Positions 6,193 through 14,490 of a stretch of 23,831 nucleotides of DNA are shown here, piece by piece; position 1 is the stretch's first letter; the number at the start of each line of letters is the position of its first letter. The DNA lies in the IMG/VR virus record IMGVR_UViG_3300046485_000020, positions 1-23,831 of that record; one strand, given 5' to 3'. The translations under genes and the position numbers were made by a program. The notes under the pieces were generated by a model. That model did not search any database, had not been told where the DNA came from, and worked only from the letters and a program-made list of their open reading frames with translations. This DNA comes from a virus.

Positions 6193-8469
6193 CTAGCCGA
6201 GGTACGTCACCCGAACTCTCAGTGCGTACTTGGATGTTCCAAAGATGCCGACAGCGTTCGTCTGGTAGGACAGCTCCCCTGAAGCAAGGTAGAGCGTGAA
6301 GCGAGACTGGTCACGGATCGTTCCAGCGCCCGTCAGGGCCACCGTGGCCCCGGCCTGACTCGTGGCTCCAATGTCGTCCGTGTAGTTGACCTGGAACTGG
6401 ATCGTTCCAGCCGTCACGTCGGAAGTCGTGTCCTCCAGCGAGTAGGCAACCTCGTACAGACCCGCCGTGGCCGTGCTGGTCATGTTCGTGGAGCCAATGG
6501 CCGCGCCCTGAGCCGTCAGGTCCACCTTGACCATCTTGGATCGGGCTGCGGTGCTGGTGTTGGCTCCGACTACCGGGACGAGTCCCCCGTAGTTCTTGAA
6601 GTTCCAATCACACAGGTCAAGGGAGTTGGTGAAGGTGAAAGAGTTGTTGCTCGTCGCTCCAGACAGAACCATGCGGAGTCGCTTCGTGGTCGTTGTGGAA
6701 TCCACGAAGTAGGCACCGACTGTCGTACTTGTGGACTGGAACCGGCTGCTGGTGTTGCCAGCAACGGCGTCAAGGTTTCCCGAGATGAGGACATTTCCAT
6801 CTGCGTTTGGAAAAGTATATGAGCGACCAATAGTTAACGTTGCCGTATTTATGACCGCCGGAAATCCACTCACAGGATCAATGAAGTTCAAACCAGCAGA
6901 AGTTAGAACTCCAAAGCAGTCAACAAATAACCCAACAGCACCAGAGGGATTGTACACCTCAAGAAGATTGCCTGTCGTAGTAGACGCATTTGCATGCAGC
7001 GTGAGAATCGCCGCTACATTCGCCGCTCCCTGAGTCAGTCCAAGTGACCCCGCAGAGTTCACTGACATCATCGTCGTCAGCGCCGAGTTCACGATCTGGA
7101 GATAGTCCCCAGACTGCCCCGCACGCAACGAGTCGAGTCTCAGCAATACCCGAGTGTCCGCCCCACCCGTAACGGTCGAGTTGCTGATGCGAACCATCTC
7201 CTGTCCCACAGGAACTGGCAGGTTCGACGTGATCGTGTTCGTGAACAACGTGTAGGCCGAACTAACAGAGAGCCGGTCCAGCAGGTTGCCACCCTGCCCC
7301 AGGAACGCCCCGGCACGGAAGCTGGTGAACGAATCCCCAAGGCGGAACTCACCAGTCTGCTTCGTGTCCGTCCAGTAGGCCGCCACGCTGTTGAGCGTGA
7401 GCATGATGTTCCCGGCCGAGTTTCTGAACACCGGAGCCTTGCCACCCGTGATCTCGTTCCACTCGCCATCAGAAAGGCGCGTGAGACGAACACACTTCCC
7501 CGCCGTACTTCCATCAGCACCCACGGAGAACAACTGACCCGGGTGAGCACCTGCCAGCGTGTTCACGATCAGCGGAGCAACCGTTCCACCGATGTTCGCG
7601 TTAAGGATCAGCGCCTCGATGTCCGTCGCAGGCGTGATCGTCTGCTTCGTGGTGAAGGTGTTCGCGGCCGCCAGCAACGCTGCCCCTGCCGGCGTGAACC
7701 CACTGGTGTCGTGAAGCGTTCCATCAAGGGCAATCCACGTGATGATCGACCCGGAGGAGTCCTTCCAGTCCTGCAAGTGACCCACCTGGCCGGAGACCGC
7801 CGCGTTCACCGAGATCAGAGCCGCAGACTGGTTCGTCCCACCCGTGACCGAAATCCCTGTGGACGTTGAAACCTTCGGGTATACCGACAGGACCGTAACT
7901 ACCGATCCAGTTCCAGTGCCGGTCAGGACAATGCCGCCCGTCCTGAGGATGGCCGTGCCCGTGGAGTAACCCGACACGCTGAAAATGTCGTCAGAGTTGA
8001 CCGTGTTATGGATGCCGAATATCTGACCGCCAGCTCCGGCCGAGTTCGCTCCCGTGAACAGCAACTGAAGAAGCTGTGGGCCTCCAGAAACATAGGTCGA
8101 GGAGTCAGCGATCTGAACTGTAGGAATGTTGGTGGTGGCATAAGACGTGAGCGTCATGAACCTTGGGTTGTTGTCTACGCTGGCAGCTGATCCAAAAAGC
8201 ACCAAGGAGTCCGCCGCCTGCGTTCCACCATAGACTATCTGTCCACCAAACCTTCCCGGCTTGTACAGGTAGTTCATCAGGTCCGGAGAACTCGGGATCG
8301 GATCTCCAGATCCATTGGGAGACTGACCCTGTTCGATCCTCGCCAGACCAAACGCCGCATCACGCGCCCAGAGGTCAATGGCCGACAGCATGTTCCTCAG
8401 GCGCGGAGCGAAATCCACCGCGTCAGTTCCGGGCAGAGACCCGGGAGAGATGCCGGTGAAGTTTCTCAT
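6193..8469 (-). CDS. Tail fibre / receptor-binding-type protein
   Basis: A protein of 758 residues. The ATG at 8469 overlaps the previous stop as ATGA; the frame is open further upstream, but that part is the shadow of the nozzle gene. The N-terminal 60 residues (SPGSLPGTDAVDF, then a helix LRNMLSAIDLWARDAAFGLARI) look like an attachment segment. A long beta-rich Ser/Thr/Gly body contains typical fibre phrases such as WIALDGTLH, NTFTTKQTITP and YTFPNADGNV. The last 115 residues form a separate beta domain (TAGLYEVAYSLE, IQFQVNYTDD) like those that end many phage fibres. No pectate-lyase or chaperone motif was recognised. It is probably the host-recognition fibre or a fibre base. Confidence 0.75.
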   Translation of the reverse strand: MRNFTGISPGSLPGTDAVDFAPRLRNMLSAIDLWARDAAFGLARIEQGQSPNGSGDPIPSSPDLMNYLYKPGRFGGQIVYGGTQAADSLVLFGSAASVDNNPRFMTLTSYATTNIPTVQIADSSTYVSGGPQLLQLLFTGANSAGAGGQIFGIHNTVNSDDIFSVSGYSTGTAILRTGGIVLTGTGTGSVVTVLSVYPKVSTSTGISVTGGTNQSAALISVNAAVSGQVGHLQDWKDSSGSIITWIALDGTLHDTSGFTPAGAALLAAANTFTTKQTITPATDIEALILNANIGGTVAPLIVNTLAGAHPGQLFSVGADGSTAGKCVRLTRLSDGEWNEITGGKAPVFRNSAGNIMLTLNSVAAYWTDTKQTGEFRLGDSFTSFRAGAFLGQGGNLLDRLSVSSAYTLFTNTITSNLPVPVGQEMVRISNSTVTGGADTRVLLRLDSLRAGQSGDYLQIVNSALTTMMSVNSAGSLGLTQGAANVAAILTLHANASTTTGNLLEVYNPSGAVGLFVDCFGVLTSAGLNFIDPVSGFPAVINTATLTIGRSYTFPNADGNVLISGNLDAVAGNTSSRFQSTSTTVGAYFVDSTTTTKRLRMVLSGATSNNSFTFTNSLDLCDWNFKNYGGLVPVVGANTSTAARSKMVKVDLTAQGAAIGSTNMTSTATAGLYEVAYSLEDTTSDVTAGTIQFQVNYTDDIGATSQAGATVALTGAGTIRDQSRFTLYLASGELSYQTNAVGIFGTSKYALRVRVTYLG

Positions 8470-11000
8470 GTTCCAGCGTCTTCCAGGCCGTAGTCCGTGC
8501 TGCCAAGGATCAGCAACTCCGTGGCGAAGGTTCCAGACCCTGAAGCCACCATGGAGATCTGAAGACCCTCGCACTGGACCTTGGGTGTGACCTTGTGCAG
8601 GTTCTGCCCCTTCAACGTGATGCTCTTGGACCCGCGCACCGTGGCTCCGCTGTCGTTCGTCTTGACCCCGCTGAACGTGTAGGTCAGGAGCGGAGACCCA
8701 GAGTAGGACCCGACGTAGCCGTACAGGTCGTCCAGCATCCACTCTCCGGACATGCCAGAACGGTAGATCCTGCGCCCCGTGTAGCCGAACGTCGTGTCAT
8801 TCGCAGGCATCGCCGTGCCGGTCTCAAAGTAAACAGACCCGGCCCCTGCTGCGCTCGCCGTACCCCCGTAGCCAACGTAGATGCCTGTGTTCCCGTTGGA
8901 CCTCGGGACCGCCCACGCCGACTCCAGGCTGGCGTAGGTCCCACTCCCAGAGTCGAAGTTCCGCATGTGGACAGGACCAGAGACCTTGAAGTTGCCCTCG
9001 CTGTCGATGTTCTTCGGGTCGTAGCTCATGTGCAGGCAAAGATACGTCTCGTTCCCGTTGGCGTCGTTCCGGTAGAACATCCTCAGAGAGCGATTCTCAG
9101 GATCGTTCAGCAGGGCGATGGGGTATGCCGTGGACGTAAGAGGGATGTAGTTCCTCCACGTCTGGTTCTTGGACCGCGTGATGAAGTTGTAGCCATCCGT
9201 CGTGTGAATGCCCTTGTAACTCACGAAGGCCAGCTGCTCCGTCTCTCCATCAATCGTGAACGTACAGGCGCACATCGGGTTCACGATCCCAACGGAGCGG
9301 GAAATCATCTCCGTTGCCTTGCCACGGTCGAAGCTGGAATCCCTCTCGCTGGGCAGGTAGTTCACGCGCCAGAGCGAAGTGTCCAATCCCACGATCAGCC
9401 GATTGTTCACGACCCGGATGTGGCGAATCTGGTCGTTCTCCCGAGTCTCGAATTCGAGGTAATAGGTCGAGGGGAACGACTCCACTTCACCTGGGAATGA
9501 GTAACGAAGCAGCGATGGGTTTGACACATCGTTCACGACCATCGAATCCTGGAACAGGTCCCCCGTGCTGGACGACGGCGGCGGACCGTTCTTGGACACC
9601 TGAGACGTAATGTCCCCGAACGTGTACACGACCGTTGGGTAGACGACAGTAGTATCGACGCTTGCCGCATAGTAGACGTATAGCTTTATGTAGTCTATTC
9701 CGACTGACGTGCTTGGCTTGCTGGTCTCCAGAACGACCATGAAGTTGGAACCAGAGAAGTCCGTGTCCACGAACAACGAACCAGCCGTGTTGTTCCAGCG
9801 ATCCGTTGACCCACCAAGCGTAATCGTATCTGGACTCGCGGAGTTCGTGCTGGAGATCGTTCCCGACTTTCCGGCTCCTAGATAGGCGATGATTCCGTTG
9901 TCGAACATTCCGTCAGACAGCCTGACACCGATGTATGCAGTAATCGGTATCGGCCCAGAGCCCGCACTAACGTACCCCTGTATCTCAACAGCAATGCCCT
10001 TTATAGACCCTGCCACAGAAGACAGAGAGAACCCGTATAGTCCCTGCGTTACAGGAAACGACCCGCCCATCACTCCACTCACAGGAGTACCGGAAGCGTA
10101 CACTCCATTGTCCGTTAACATTGATGACGCTGAAGCGAACCCGAAGAATCCCCCGGATGTGTTGACGCTTCCGGGAAGGGAAGACGCCGAGGAGACCACC
10201 GAAGTGTCTGCGTGCGCCGAAACCCCTGTACCCAACTCCGCGATCATGAACCCAGTCGGGAACTCCTTGTCAGAATACAAGTCCTTCTTGGGGCTTCGGT
10301 AAATCCGCCAGTGAGTCGTGGAAGAGTTTTGGATCGTCGGCTGCTGGATTGTCGGCCTTACTCCGGTGGTGCTTACGAACACAGTGCTCACACCATTGTC
10401 TGACGAGAACGCAGACTCCAATTTTTGTGTCACGCCGTCTTGAGTGAACCTCACCACCTCAGTCGTCCAATACTCATAGTATCCCGTGACGCTCTGGGAA
10501 AACGCACCAGTAGCCGTAGTGACGTTAGGAGCAGCCACAACGGGAAGAAGCCCGTGACTTCTGGTCGTTGGAGGAGTTCCAGCGGAGGTCGCGCTCAGAT
10601 ACGACACCACGTTTGTTCCAATGGATGATGTCTGCGCCACAGCACCGTTCATCAGGAAGAACCGATTGCGGTACTGCACCACCTCAAGCGAGGTTCCAGA
10701 AGCGATCGTGGCGAGGTCAGCGAACGTCCCAGTGTCGCCCATCGGAGCAATCCGGTACTTCGTCCCGGCCATCCCAATCAGGTAGTGGTCGCCGTTGTCG
10801 AAGTGCATGTCCCGCAGGCCAGCAGCAGCCGTCGCGGCAGAGACGACTCCGAATACCTGGCGACCCGTAGCCCGCTCAAGGGATTGTCCACCGTTGCGGT
10901 AGACCATGTTCTTCATGGCAACGAGCTGGCCCTCGGACAGCATGGCAGGGTCACGGTCAGTGACGATTCCGCCAGTCAGAGGCTCTACCTTGCGTCCCAT
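8466..11000 (-). CDS. Tail nozzle protein (T7 gp12-like tail tubular protein B type)
   Basis: A protein of 844 residues. The ATG at 11000 follows the adaptor stop by one base and has GGGAG upstream. The N terminus (KVEPLTGGIVTDRDPAML, then LVAMKNMVYRNGGQSLERATG) is the usual opening of podovirus nozzle or stabilisation proteins, which start a beta-propeller. Later beta-rich parts (VVNNRLIVGLDTSLWRVNY, IDGETEQLAFVSYKGIHTT) fit propeller blades. About residues 279-451 look like an inserted beta-sandwich domain and are encoded by lower-G+C DNA. The protein should close the tail tube below the adaptor. The gene order adaptor, nozzle, fibre supports this. Confidence 0.75.
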   Translation of the reverse strand: MGRKVEPLTGGIVTDRDPAMLSEGQLVAMKNMVYRNGGQSLERATGRQVFGVVSAATAAAGLRDMHFDNGDHYLIGMAGTKYRIAPMGDTGTFADLATIASGTSLEVVQYRNRFFLMNGAVAQTSSIGTNVVSYLSATSAGTPPTTRSHGLLPVVAAPNVTTATGAFSQSVTGYYEYWTTEVVRFTQDGVTQKLESAFSSDNGVSTVFVSTTGVRPTIQQPTIQNSSTTHWRIYRSPKKDLYSDKEFPTGFMIAELGTGVSAHADTSVVSSASSLPGSVNTSGGFFGFASASSMLTDNGVYASGTPVSGVMGGSFPVTQGLYGFSLSSVAGSIKGIAVEIQGYVSAGSGPIPITAYIGVRLSDGMFDNGIIAYLGAGKSGTISSTNSASPDTITLGGSTDRWNNTAGSLFVDTDFSGSNFMVVLETSKPSTSVGIDYIKLYVYYAASVDTTVVYPTVVYTFGDITSQVSKNGPPPSSSTGDLFQDSMVVNDVSNPSLLRYSFPGEVESFPSTYYLEFETRENDQIRHIRVVNNRLIVGLDTSLWRVNYLPSERDSSFDRGKATEMISRSVGIVNPMCACTFTIDGETEQLAFVSYKGIHTTDGYNFITRSKNQTWRNYIPLTSTAYPIALLNDPENRSLRMFYRNDANGNETYLCLHMSYDPKNIDSEGNFKVSGPVHMRNFDSGSGTYASLESAWAVPRSNGNTGIYVGYGGTASAAGAGSVYFETGTAMPANDTTFGYTGRRIYRSGMSGEWMLDDLYGYVGSYSGSPLLTYTFSGVKTNDSGATVRGSKSITLKGQNLHKVTPKVQCEGLQISMVASGSGTFATELLILGSTDYGLEDAGT

Positions 11001-11001
11001 C

Positions 11002-11925
11002 TCAATACTCCCACGGGAGCCAGCGAGTAGTGTTGTCACCGATGGTGCCAAACTGGAAATGACCGGGAACCAGCATCAGCCCGTCATCAGGAATGCGCGT
11101 CTGGTCGCGGAGCATCGTGACCAGTCCATCGTTCCCGAGCGCGAACCACGTCTTCGCCTGATCCGATCGGCCCTCTCCCTTGTCAGTCAGGAAGTGCCAC
11201 TTGGCCCATGAAATCAGGTACAACTCGTAGTCCTGCGTGATGTCGATAGCATCGCCAGTGGCCGTTGTGGTCGGGATCGTCATGCGCCGGTAGTAGCGCA
11301 ACTGAAGGTCGTCCTCCGCAACAGGAGGAGTCAGCAGCCTGATCTTTCCCCGGTTCCCGACCATGAATAGGTCGTACCAGTACGGGGTCGAGGTCGTGTA
11401 CTCGTTGTACATGGAGCGGTCATAGGTGCGGCGGTTCACGTACCTAAGTTCCACGTTGGAGTTGTGGAGCCTCGCCCCATAGGACGCCTTGAAGTCGGAC
11501 GGCAGGTCGTACATGTCGCGGTTGATCGTGGCCGAGACGACCGTGTTCCCTGACGTGAAGCCCGAGACCTGCCCGTAGAACCCGAACGATCCCGAAGCCG
11601 TGGCCGAGATGCGTGTCCCGAGAGCGAAACCGGAGCACATCAGGAAGTCATCGGGAAGCAGTCCATGTCCCACGGGAGCAAGAGCAGAGGACTGTCCGGC
11701 TGATGCCGTGATGCCCGAGACCGTGAAGGGCGCGAAGACGCGAATCGGCGCGGATTCCGTTCGCAGGAAGTCCCAGTTCGCCCGGTTGTTGAAGTGCTCC
11801 ATGGCGGCAAACAAGGAACGCCCGGCGCGGGTCGTCATCTCCCCATCGCCGGACGCGCCTACCGTATCCGCGATCTCCTGGCAGACCGCGCTAACCGCTT
11901 TCGTTGACGGCTGGAACAGGGCCAT
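11002..11925 (-). CDS. Short-tail adaptor protein (T7 gp11-like head-tail connector)
   Basis: A protein of 307 residues. It opens with a helical part (TKAVSAVCQEIADTVG), followed by an aromatic-rich core with DLPSDFK, an R-rich strand pair (VNRRTYDRSM), YYRRMTIP and a C-terminal helical stretch (YELYLISWAKWHFLTDKG). These are the hallmarks of podovirus adaptor or tail tubular A-type proteins, which form a ring between portal and nozzle. The start has AGGGGGTG upstream and lies 35 bases inside the end of the GT4 gene. The assignment rests on pattern and on position directly before the nozzle gene. Confidence 0.7.
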   Translation of the reverse strand: MALFQPSTKAVSAVCQEIADTVGASGDGEMTTRAGRSLFAAMEHFNNRANWDFLRTESAPIRVFAPFTVSGITASAGQSSALAPVGHGLLPDDFLMCSGFALGTRISATASGSFGFYGQVSGFTSGNTVVSATINRDMYDLPSDFKASYGARLHNSNVELRYVNRRTYDRSMYNEYTTSTPYWYDLFMVGNRGKIRLLTPPVAEDDLQLRYYRRMTIPTTTATGDAIDITQDYELYLISWAKWHFLTDKGEGRSDQAKTWFALGNDGLVTMLRDQTRIPDDGLMLVPGHFQFGTIGDNTTRWLPWEY

Positions 11926-13231
11926 CCGTGCTCACCCCCTGCGCCGCGAGTTCACGGCGCTGCTCGTCCTCATCCTCGGCAACGATTCGCGCCCACTGGG
12001 CATCCGTAGGCCGCGGCTGCTCCACCTTGCGTTCCTCTCGCAACTCCTCCCACGACTGGATGATCTTCGGGACTTCCTTCATGGCATCCCGATTCTGAGA
12101 GACCCAGTCCTTCGCGTTCGCCGCGAGTGACTTCCTCAGCTTCACGTCCTCGATCAGGCGTGAAAGCTGGTCCTCAAACTGCTGAGGCGTCTCGAACAGC
12201 AGCCCGGTTTCTCCCTCAAGGATCTCGTCCTTGTAGGGGCCAGTCGCCTGAGCCAGTGTAGCCGCAGGCTTTCGCAGAACAGACGCCTCATAAAACTTGA
12301 TGGCCGACCGGCAGTTGTTGAACACGTTGGCAGACAGCGGGGCCAGAGAGATGTCATGGTCCATCATGACCAGACGCAGCTTGTACTCCTGATACGGGCA
12401 CCAGTCGTGGAACGTGTAGCGGTGCGGAGGGATCAGTTCGTTCACCCACGGGTACTGAGCACCCCAGATGATCCAGTGGACCTCGGGGTAGCGGCGGGTG
12501 ATGTTGCCAAGAGCCTCGCGCAGAGGGAACCAGTCTTCGTAGTGAGCGATCCCTCCCTGCCAGAGAATCTTGATCTTGTCCTGCTCCTGCTCCATGGAGA
12601 CCTGAGGGTAGTGGTCGAACCGCATGAGGTTCGGGAACACTCGGAGTCGTCTCGGAGTCACTTCTTTCTTTACGGCCTCGGCCACGTAGGGAGTCGAGCA
12701 CTGCACCTGATCGGCCATCTCAAGAATCTTGCGATAGCTCGCCAGCGTCTGACGGTTGCGAGAGAGAGAGAAGCCGTTCTCTCCGTCCTTCCACAAAACC
12801 CGACGCTCCCCGTCCTGCACGACCCCGATGTGATGGCCTAGTGGAATCTGGTTCCCGTCGAGGTCTCGGATGCCGAGGTTCTTGAATGCCTGGTTGAGAG
12901 GACTGACGTTGAAGATGTTGTCGTCCGTCTCCACGATGATCGAGGGCGGATACTTCCAGTCGCCATCACGCTTGGAGGGGAGGAACGACTGCACGCCACG
13001 GATGTTGTTGACCGGCTGCTCTCCAACGGGCTGGTAGAGGTAGATGATGTCCGCTTCACAGAAGTTCTTGATCCGATCCTCGGCAGAGACTCCCGCGTCG
13101 TTTGTATCTATGATGGACTTTACCGGAAGACCAAGGACCGCAGCCGTCTCAAGCGGCACGCCCAATCTATAGTAAAATGAGGCTGAGTGCTTATTCGGGA
13201 TCAACGTATACAAGACCATCGGCTTGGTCAT
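11891..13231 (-). CDS. GT4-type (GT-B fold) glycosyltransferase
   Basis: A protein of 446 residues with the two-domain GT-B pattern. The N-terminal domain begins MVLYTLIPNKHSASFYYRLGVP. The C-terminal domain has KIKILWQGG, the acceptor/donor motif SAIKFYEASVLRKPAATLA, and ILEGETGLLFETPQQFEDQL, the conserved end of the GT4 nucleotide-sugar site. A charged tail of about 45 residues extends beyond the domain. It would move a sugar from an activated donor to an unknown acceptor. It is coupled to the gene before it by ATGA and overlaps the adaptor gene by 35 bases, so it is an integral part of the structural operon. It has no membrane segment. Confidence 0.85.
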   Translation of the reverse strand: MTKPMVLYTLIPNKHSASFYYRLGVPLETAAVLGLPVKSIIDTNDAGVSAEDRIKNFCEADIIYLYQPVGEQPVNNIRGVQSFLPSKRDGDWKYPPSIIVETDDNIFNVSPLNQAFKNLGIRDLDGNQIPLGHHIGVVQDGERRVLWKDGENGFSLSRNRQTLASYRKILEMADQVQCSTPYVAEAVKKEVTPRRLRVFPNLMRFDHYPQVSMEQEQDKIKILWQGGIAHYEDWFPLREALGNITRRYPEVHWIIWGAQYPWVNELIPPHRYTFHDWCPYQEYKLRLVMMDHDISLAPLSANVFNNCRSAIKFYEASVLRKPAATLAQATGPYKDEILEGETGLLFETPQQFEDQLSRLIEDVKLRKSLAANAKDWVSQNRDAMKEVPKIIQSWEELREERKVEQPRPTDAQWARIVAEDEDEQRRELAAQGVSTDGPVPAVNESG

Positions 13232-13662
13232 TCTGTGGCCTCGGCAGGAGGTTCAGGGTTGATGACTCGCTCAGTCACCTTGAGACTCGATCCCGGGACA
13301 TCCAGCCCGAAGATCGAGAGCGGGAGCTTCAGGTCATCGGCAGCCGTGCCCCGGCCACCGTTCCTGCGCTGGTAGGTGATGTACTCGGGGTGACGGTCAA
13401 CGAAGGCGTAGAACTTGCGCTTGTCCTTGAGGAAGTCGGGTTCAATGATCTTCGCAGCCATGAGCATCGGCACGTTGACGAACGAGGCAACGCGCCTGAA
13501 CTCATGCCCCTTGTACCCGGTTCCATCGTCAGAGTCCCGCAAGTCCTTGATCGCATCGAGACGCGGCCCGTAATAGTCGGGGGCCGACTTCACGAGTGTT
13601 TCGGCGGACATCAGTGAGTCGAACTCCGACTGGTTCTCGTTACGGGCCACGTAGAAGTTCAT
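13228..13662 (-). CDS. Hypothetical protein, possible head-tail or capsid accessory
   Basis: A protein of 144 residues from the ATG at 13662, one base after the preceding stop. An earlier in-frame start at 13809 would overlap that gene by almost 150 bases, and its extra residues look like out-of-frame translation (Arg/Pro-rich). The body is charged, with FYVARNENQSEFDSLMSAE, VNVPMLMAAKIIEPDFLKDK and a conserved-looking FVDRHPEYITYQRR; the end is Pro/Glu-rich. No family was recognised. It lies between small unknown proteins and the GT4 gene and ends in an ATGA overlap with it. Confidence 0.65.
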   Translation of the reverse strand: MNFYVARNENQSEFDSLMSAETLVKSAPDYYGPRLDAIKDLRDSDDGTGYKGHEFRRVASFVNVPMLMAAKIIEPDFLKDKRKFYAFVDRHPEYITYQRRNGGRGTAADDLKLPLSIFGLDVPGSSLKVTERVINPEPPAEATE

Positions 13663-13663
13663 C

Positions 13664-13975
13664 TCACTGGTTCCCCGTGTCGGGAGCACCGCGGAAGATG
13701 TTCGTCGGGTTGGCGTTGGGACCGGGATTCGGAAGACCCTGTTCCTGAACGTCAGTGGAGCCCTCGGGAATGGCCCCACCCGTCGGGACCTGAGGATCGA
13801 ACTTGCCATCCGAGTCAGTGTTTCCGGGGTTGGAAGCAGGGAATCCCCACTTCACTCCGGGCTGATCGGTGGAGTTGGACGTGTCCAGAACGGGCTGCGA
13901 AGCGCCAGAAGACGGGGTGCCCGACGTGTAGTCGTGCGCGTCCCCGCTCGTGCCGCCCTTGAAGATCACGGGCAT
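13664..13975 (-). CDS. Small Gly/Pro/Asp-rich hypothetical protein
   Basis: A protein of 103 residues, low in hydrophobic residues and rich in Gly, Pro, Asp, Ser and Thr, so probably flexible or disordered. It begins with MPVIFKGGTSGDAHDY and ends with IFRGAPDTGNQ. The start has a perfect AGGAGG at 13981-13986, five bases upstream, which suggests strong expression. Such proteins beside the major capsid gene may be decoration or head-completion proteins, but no homologue was recognised. Confidence 0.65.
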   Translation of the reverse strand: MPVIFKGGTSGDAHDYTSGTPSSGASQPVLDTSNSTDQPGVKWGFPASNPGNTDSDGKFDPQVPTGGAIPEGSTDVQEQGLPNPGPNANPTNIFRGAPDTGNQ

Positions 13976-13980
13976 GTCAC

Positions 13981-13986
13981 CCTCCT
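13981..13986 (-). promoter_or_regulatory. Strong ribosome binding site (AGGAGG)
   Basis: Consensus site five bases before the ATG at 13975. It overlaps the TAG stop (13985-13987) of the 52-residue gene upstream, which helps confirm both gene ends. Confidence 0.7.
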
Positions 13987-14143
13987 ACTGGTTAACCGCA
14001 GCATCGAGCTGCGGAGAAGTTTCTGGACCAGCCTTCACCCCGAGATCGGGAGCGCCCTTGAAGATGGTGCCATTTCCCTGCGCGAGCATCGCGTCCTCCG
14101 AGTAGACCTTCGTCTGCTCGACCGTACCCTTGACCTGGATCAC
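13985..14143 (-). CDS. 52-residue hypothetical protein
   Basis: A short frame with a GTG start that overlaps the stop of the preceding gene (GTGA at 14143-14140) and a TAG at 13987-13985. It begins MIQVKGTVEQTKVYSED and contains GNGTIFKGAPDLGVKAG. It fills exactly the space between two genes of the operon, and its stop overlaps the AGGAGG of the next gene, so it fits the tight coupling seen elsewhere. The IFKGAPD sequence reappears as IFRGAPD in the neighbouring 103-residue protein. Function unknown. Confidence 0.65.
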   Translation of the reverse strand: MIQVKGTVEQTKVYSEDAMLAQGNGTIFKGAPDLGVKAGPETSPQLDAAVNQ

Positions 14144-14478
14144 TTGCCCCTCCCCTTGGAAAGAGCGCCGGGCATCCCGGGGAAAGCATTCGCGTCACGA
14201 GTGCGTCGGTTCGCGTTCTCACGCCCTGCATCGGGAGTGCGGAAGGTCGGAGACGGGTTGTCCAACGACAGGCCACCCACGCTGATGCCATCTTCCCAAG
14301 CGTCCACAGGACCACCGGGGAGTCGTCCGACCGGATATGACGCGGCGTTGCCCTGATCCACGTCGAATGCCGCAAGGTCCTGTTCGGGCTGTCCGGGACC
14401 ACCGGCCGGAATCCGAGTCGGGTCCCAGCCGCGAGTCTTGCTGGCCGCGATCAAACCGCGACTCTGATTGCCTGCCAT
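14140..14478 (-). CDS. Small hypothetical protein, Gly/Pro/Arg-rich
   Basis: A protein of 112 residues, hydrophilic and rich in Gly, Pro, Asp and Arg, with few hydrophobic clusters. It begins MAGNQSRGLIAASKTRGWDP and ends with a basic GALSKGRGK. The ATG has AAAGGAG upstream, and the stop overlaps the GTG of the next gene. No family was recognised. It is one of several small, probably flexible proteins directly after the major capsid gene; capsid decoration or completion is possible. Confidence 0.65.
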   Translation of the reverse strand: MAGNQSRGLIAASKTRGWDPTRIPAGGPGQPEQDLAAFDVDQGNAASYPVGRLPGGPVDAWEDGISVGGLSLDNPSPTFRTPDAGRENANRRTRDANAFPGMPGALSKGRGK

Positions 14479-14490
14479 GTACTGCTCCTT

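Noticed and set aside
8470-8742. N-terminal extension of the fibre frame
   Set aside because: These 91 codons lie inside the end of the nozzle gene and read as Arg/Gly/His-rich out-of-frame sequence. The ATG at 8469 has the ATGA coupling typical of this operon.
13663-13809. N-terminal extension of the 144-residue protein
   Set aside because: It would overlap most of the 103-residue gene; the residues are Arg/Pro-rich shadow sequence, and the ATG at 13662 directly follows the upstream stop.
13992-14402. Minus-strand open frame of 136 codons in a second frame
   Set aside because: It conflicts with the 112- and 52-residue genes, which have a ribosome binding site or stop-start coupling, and its composition is shadow-like.
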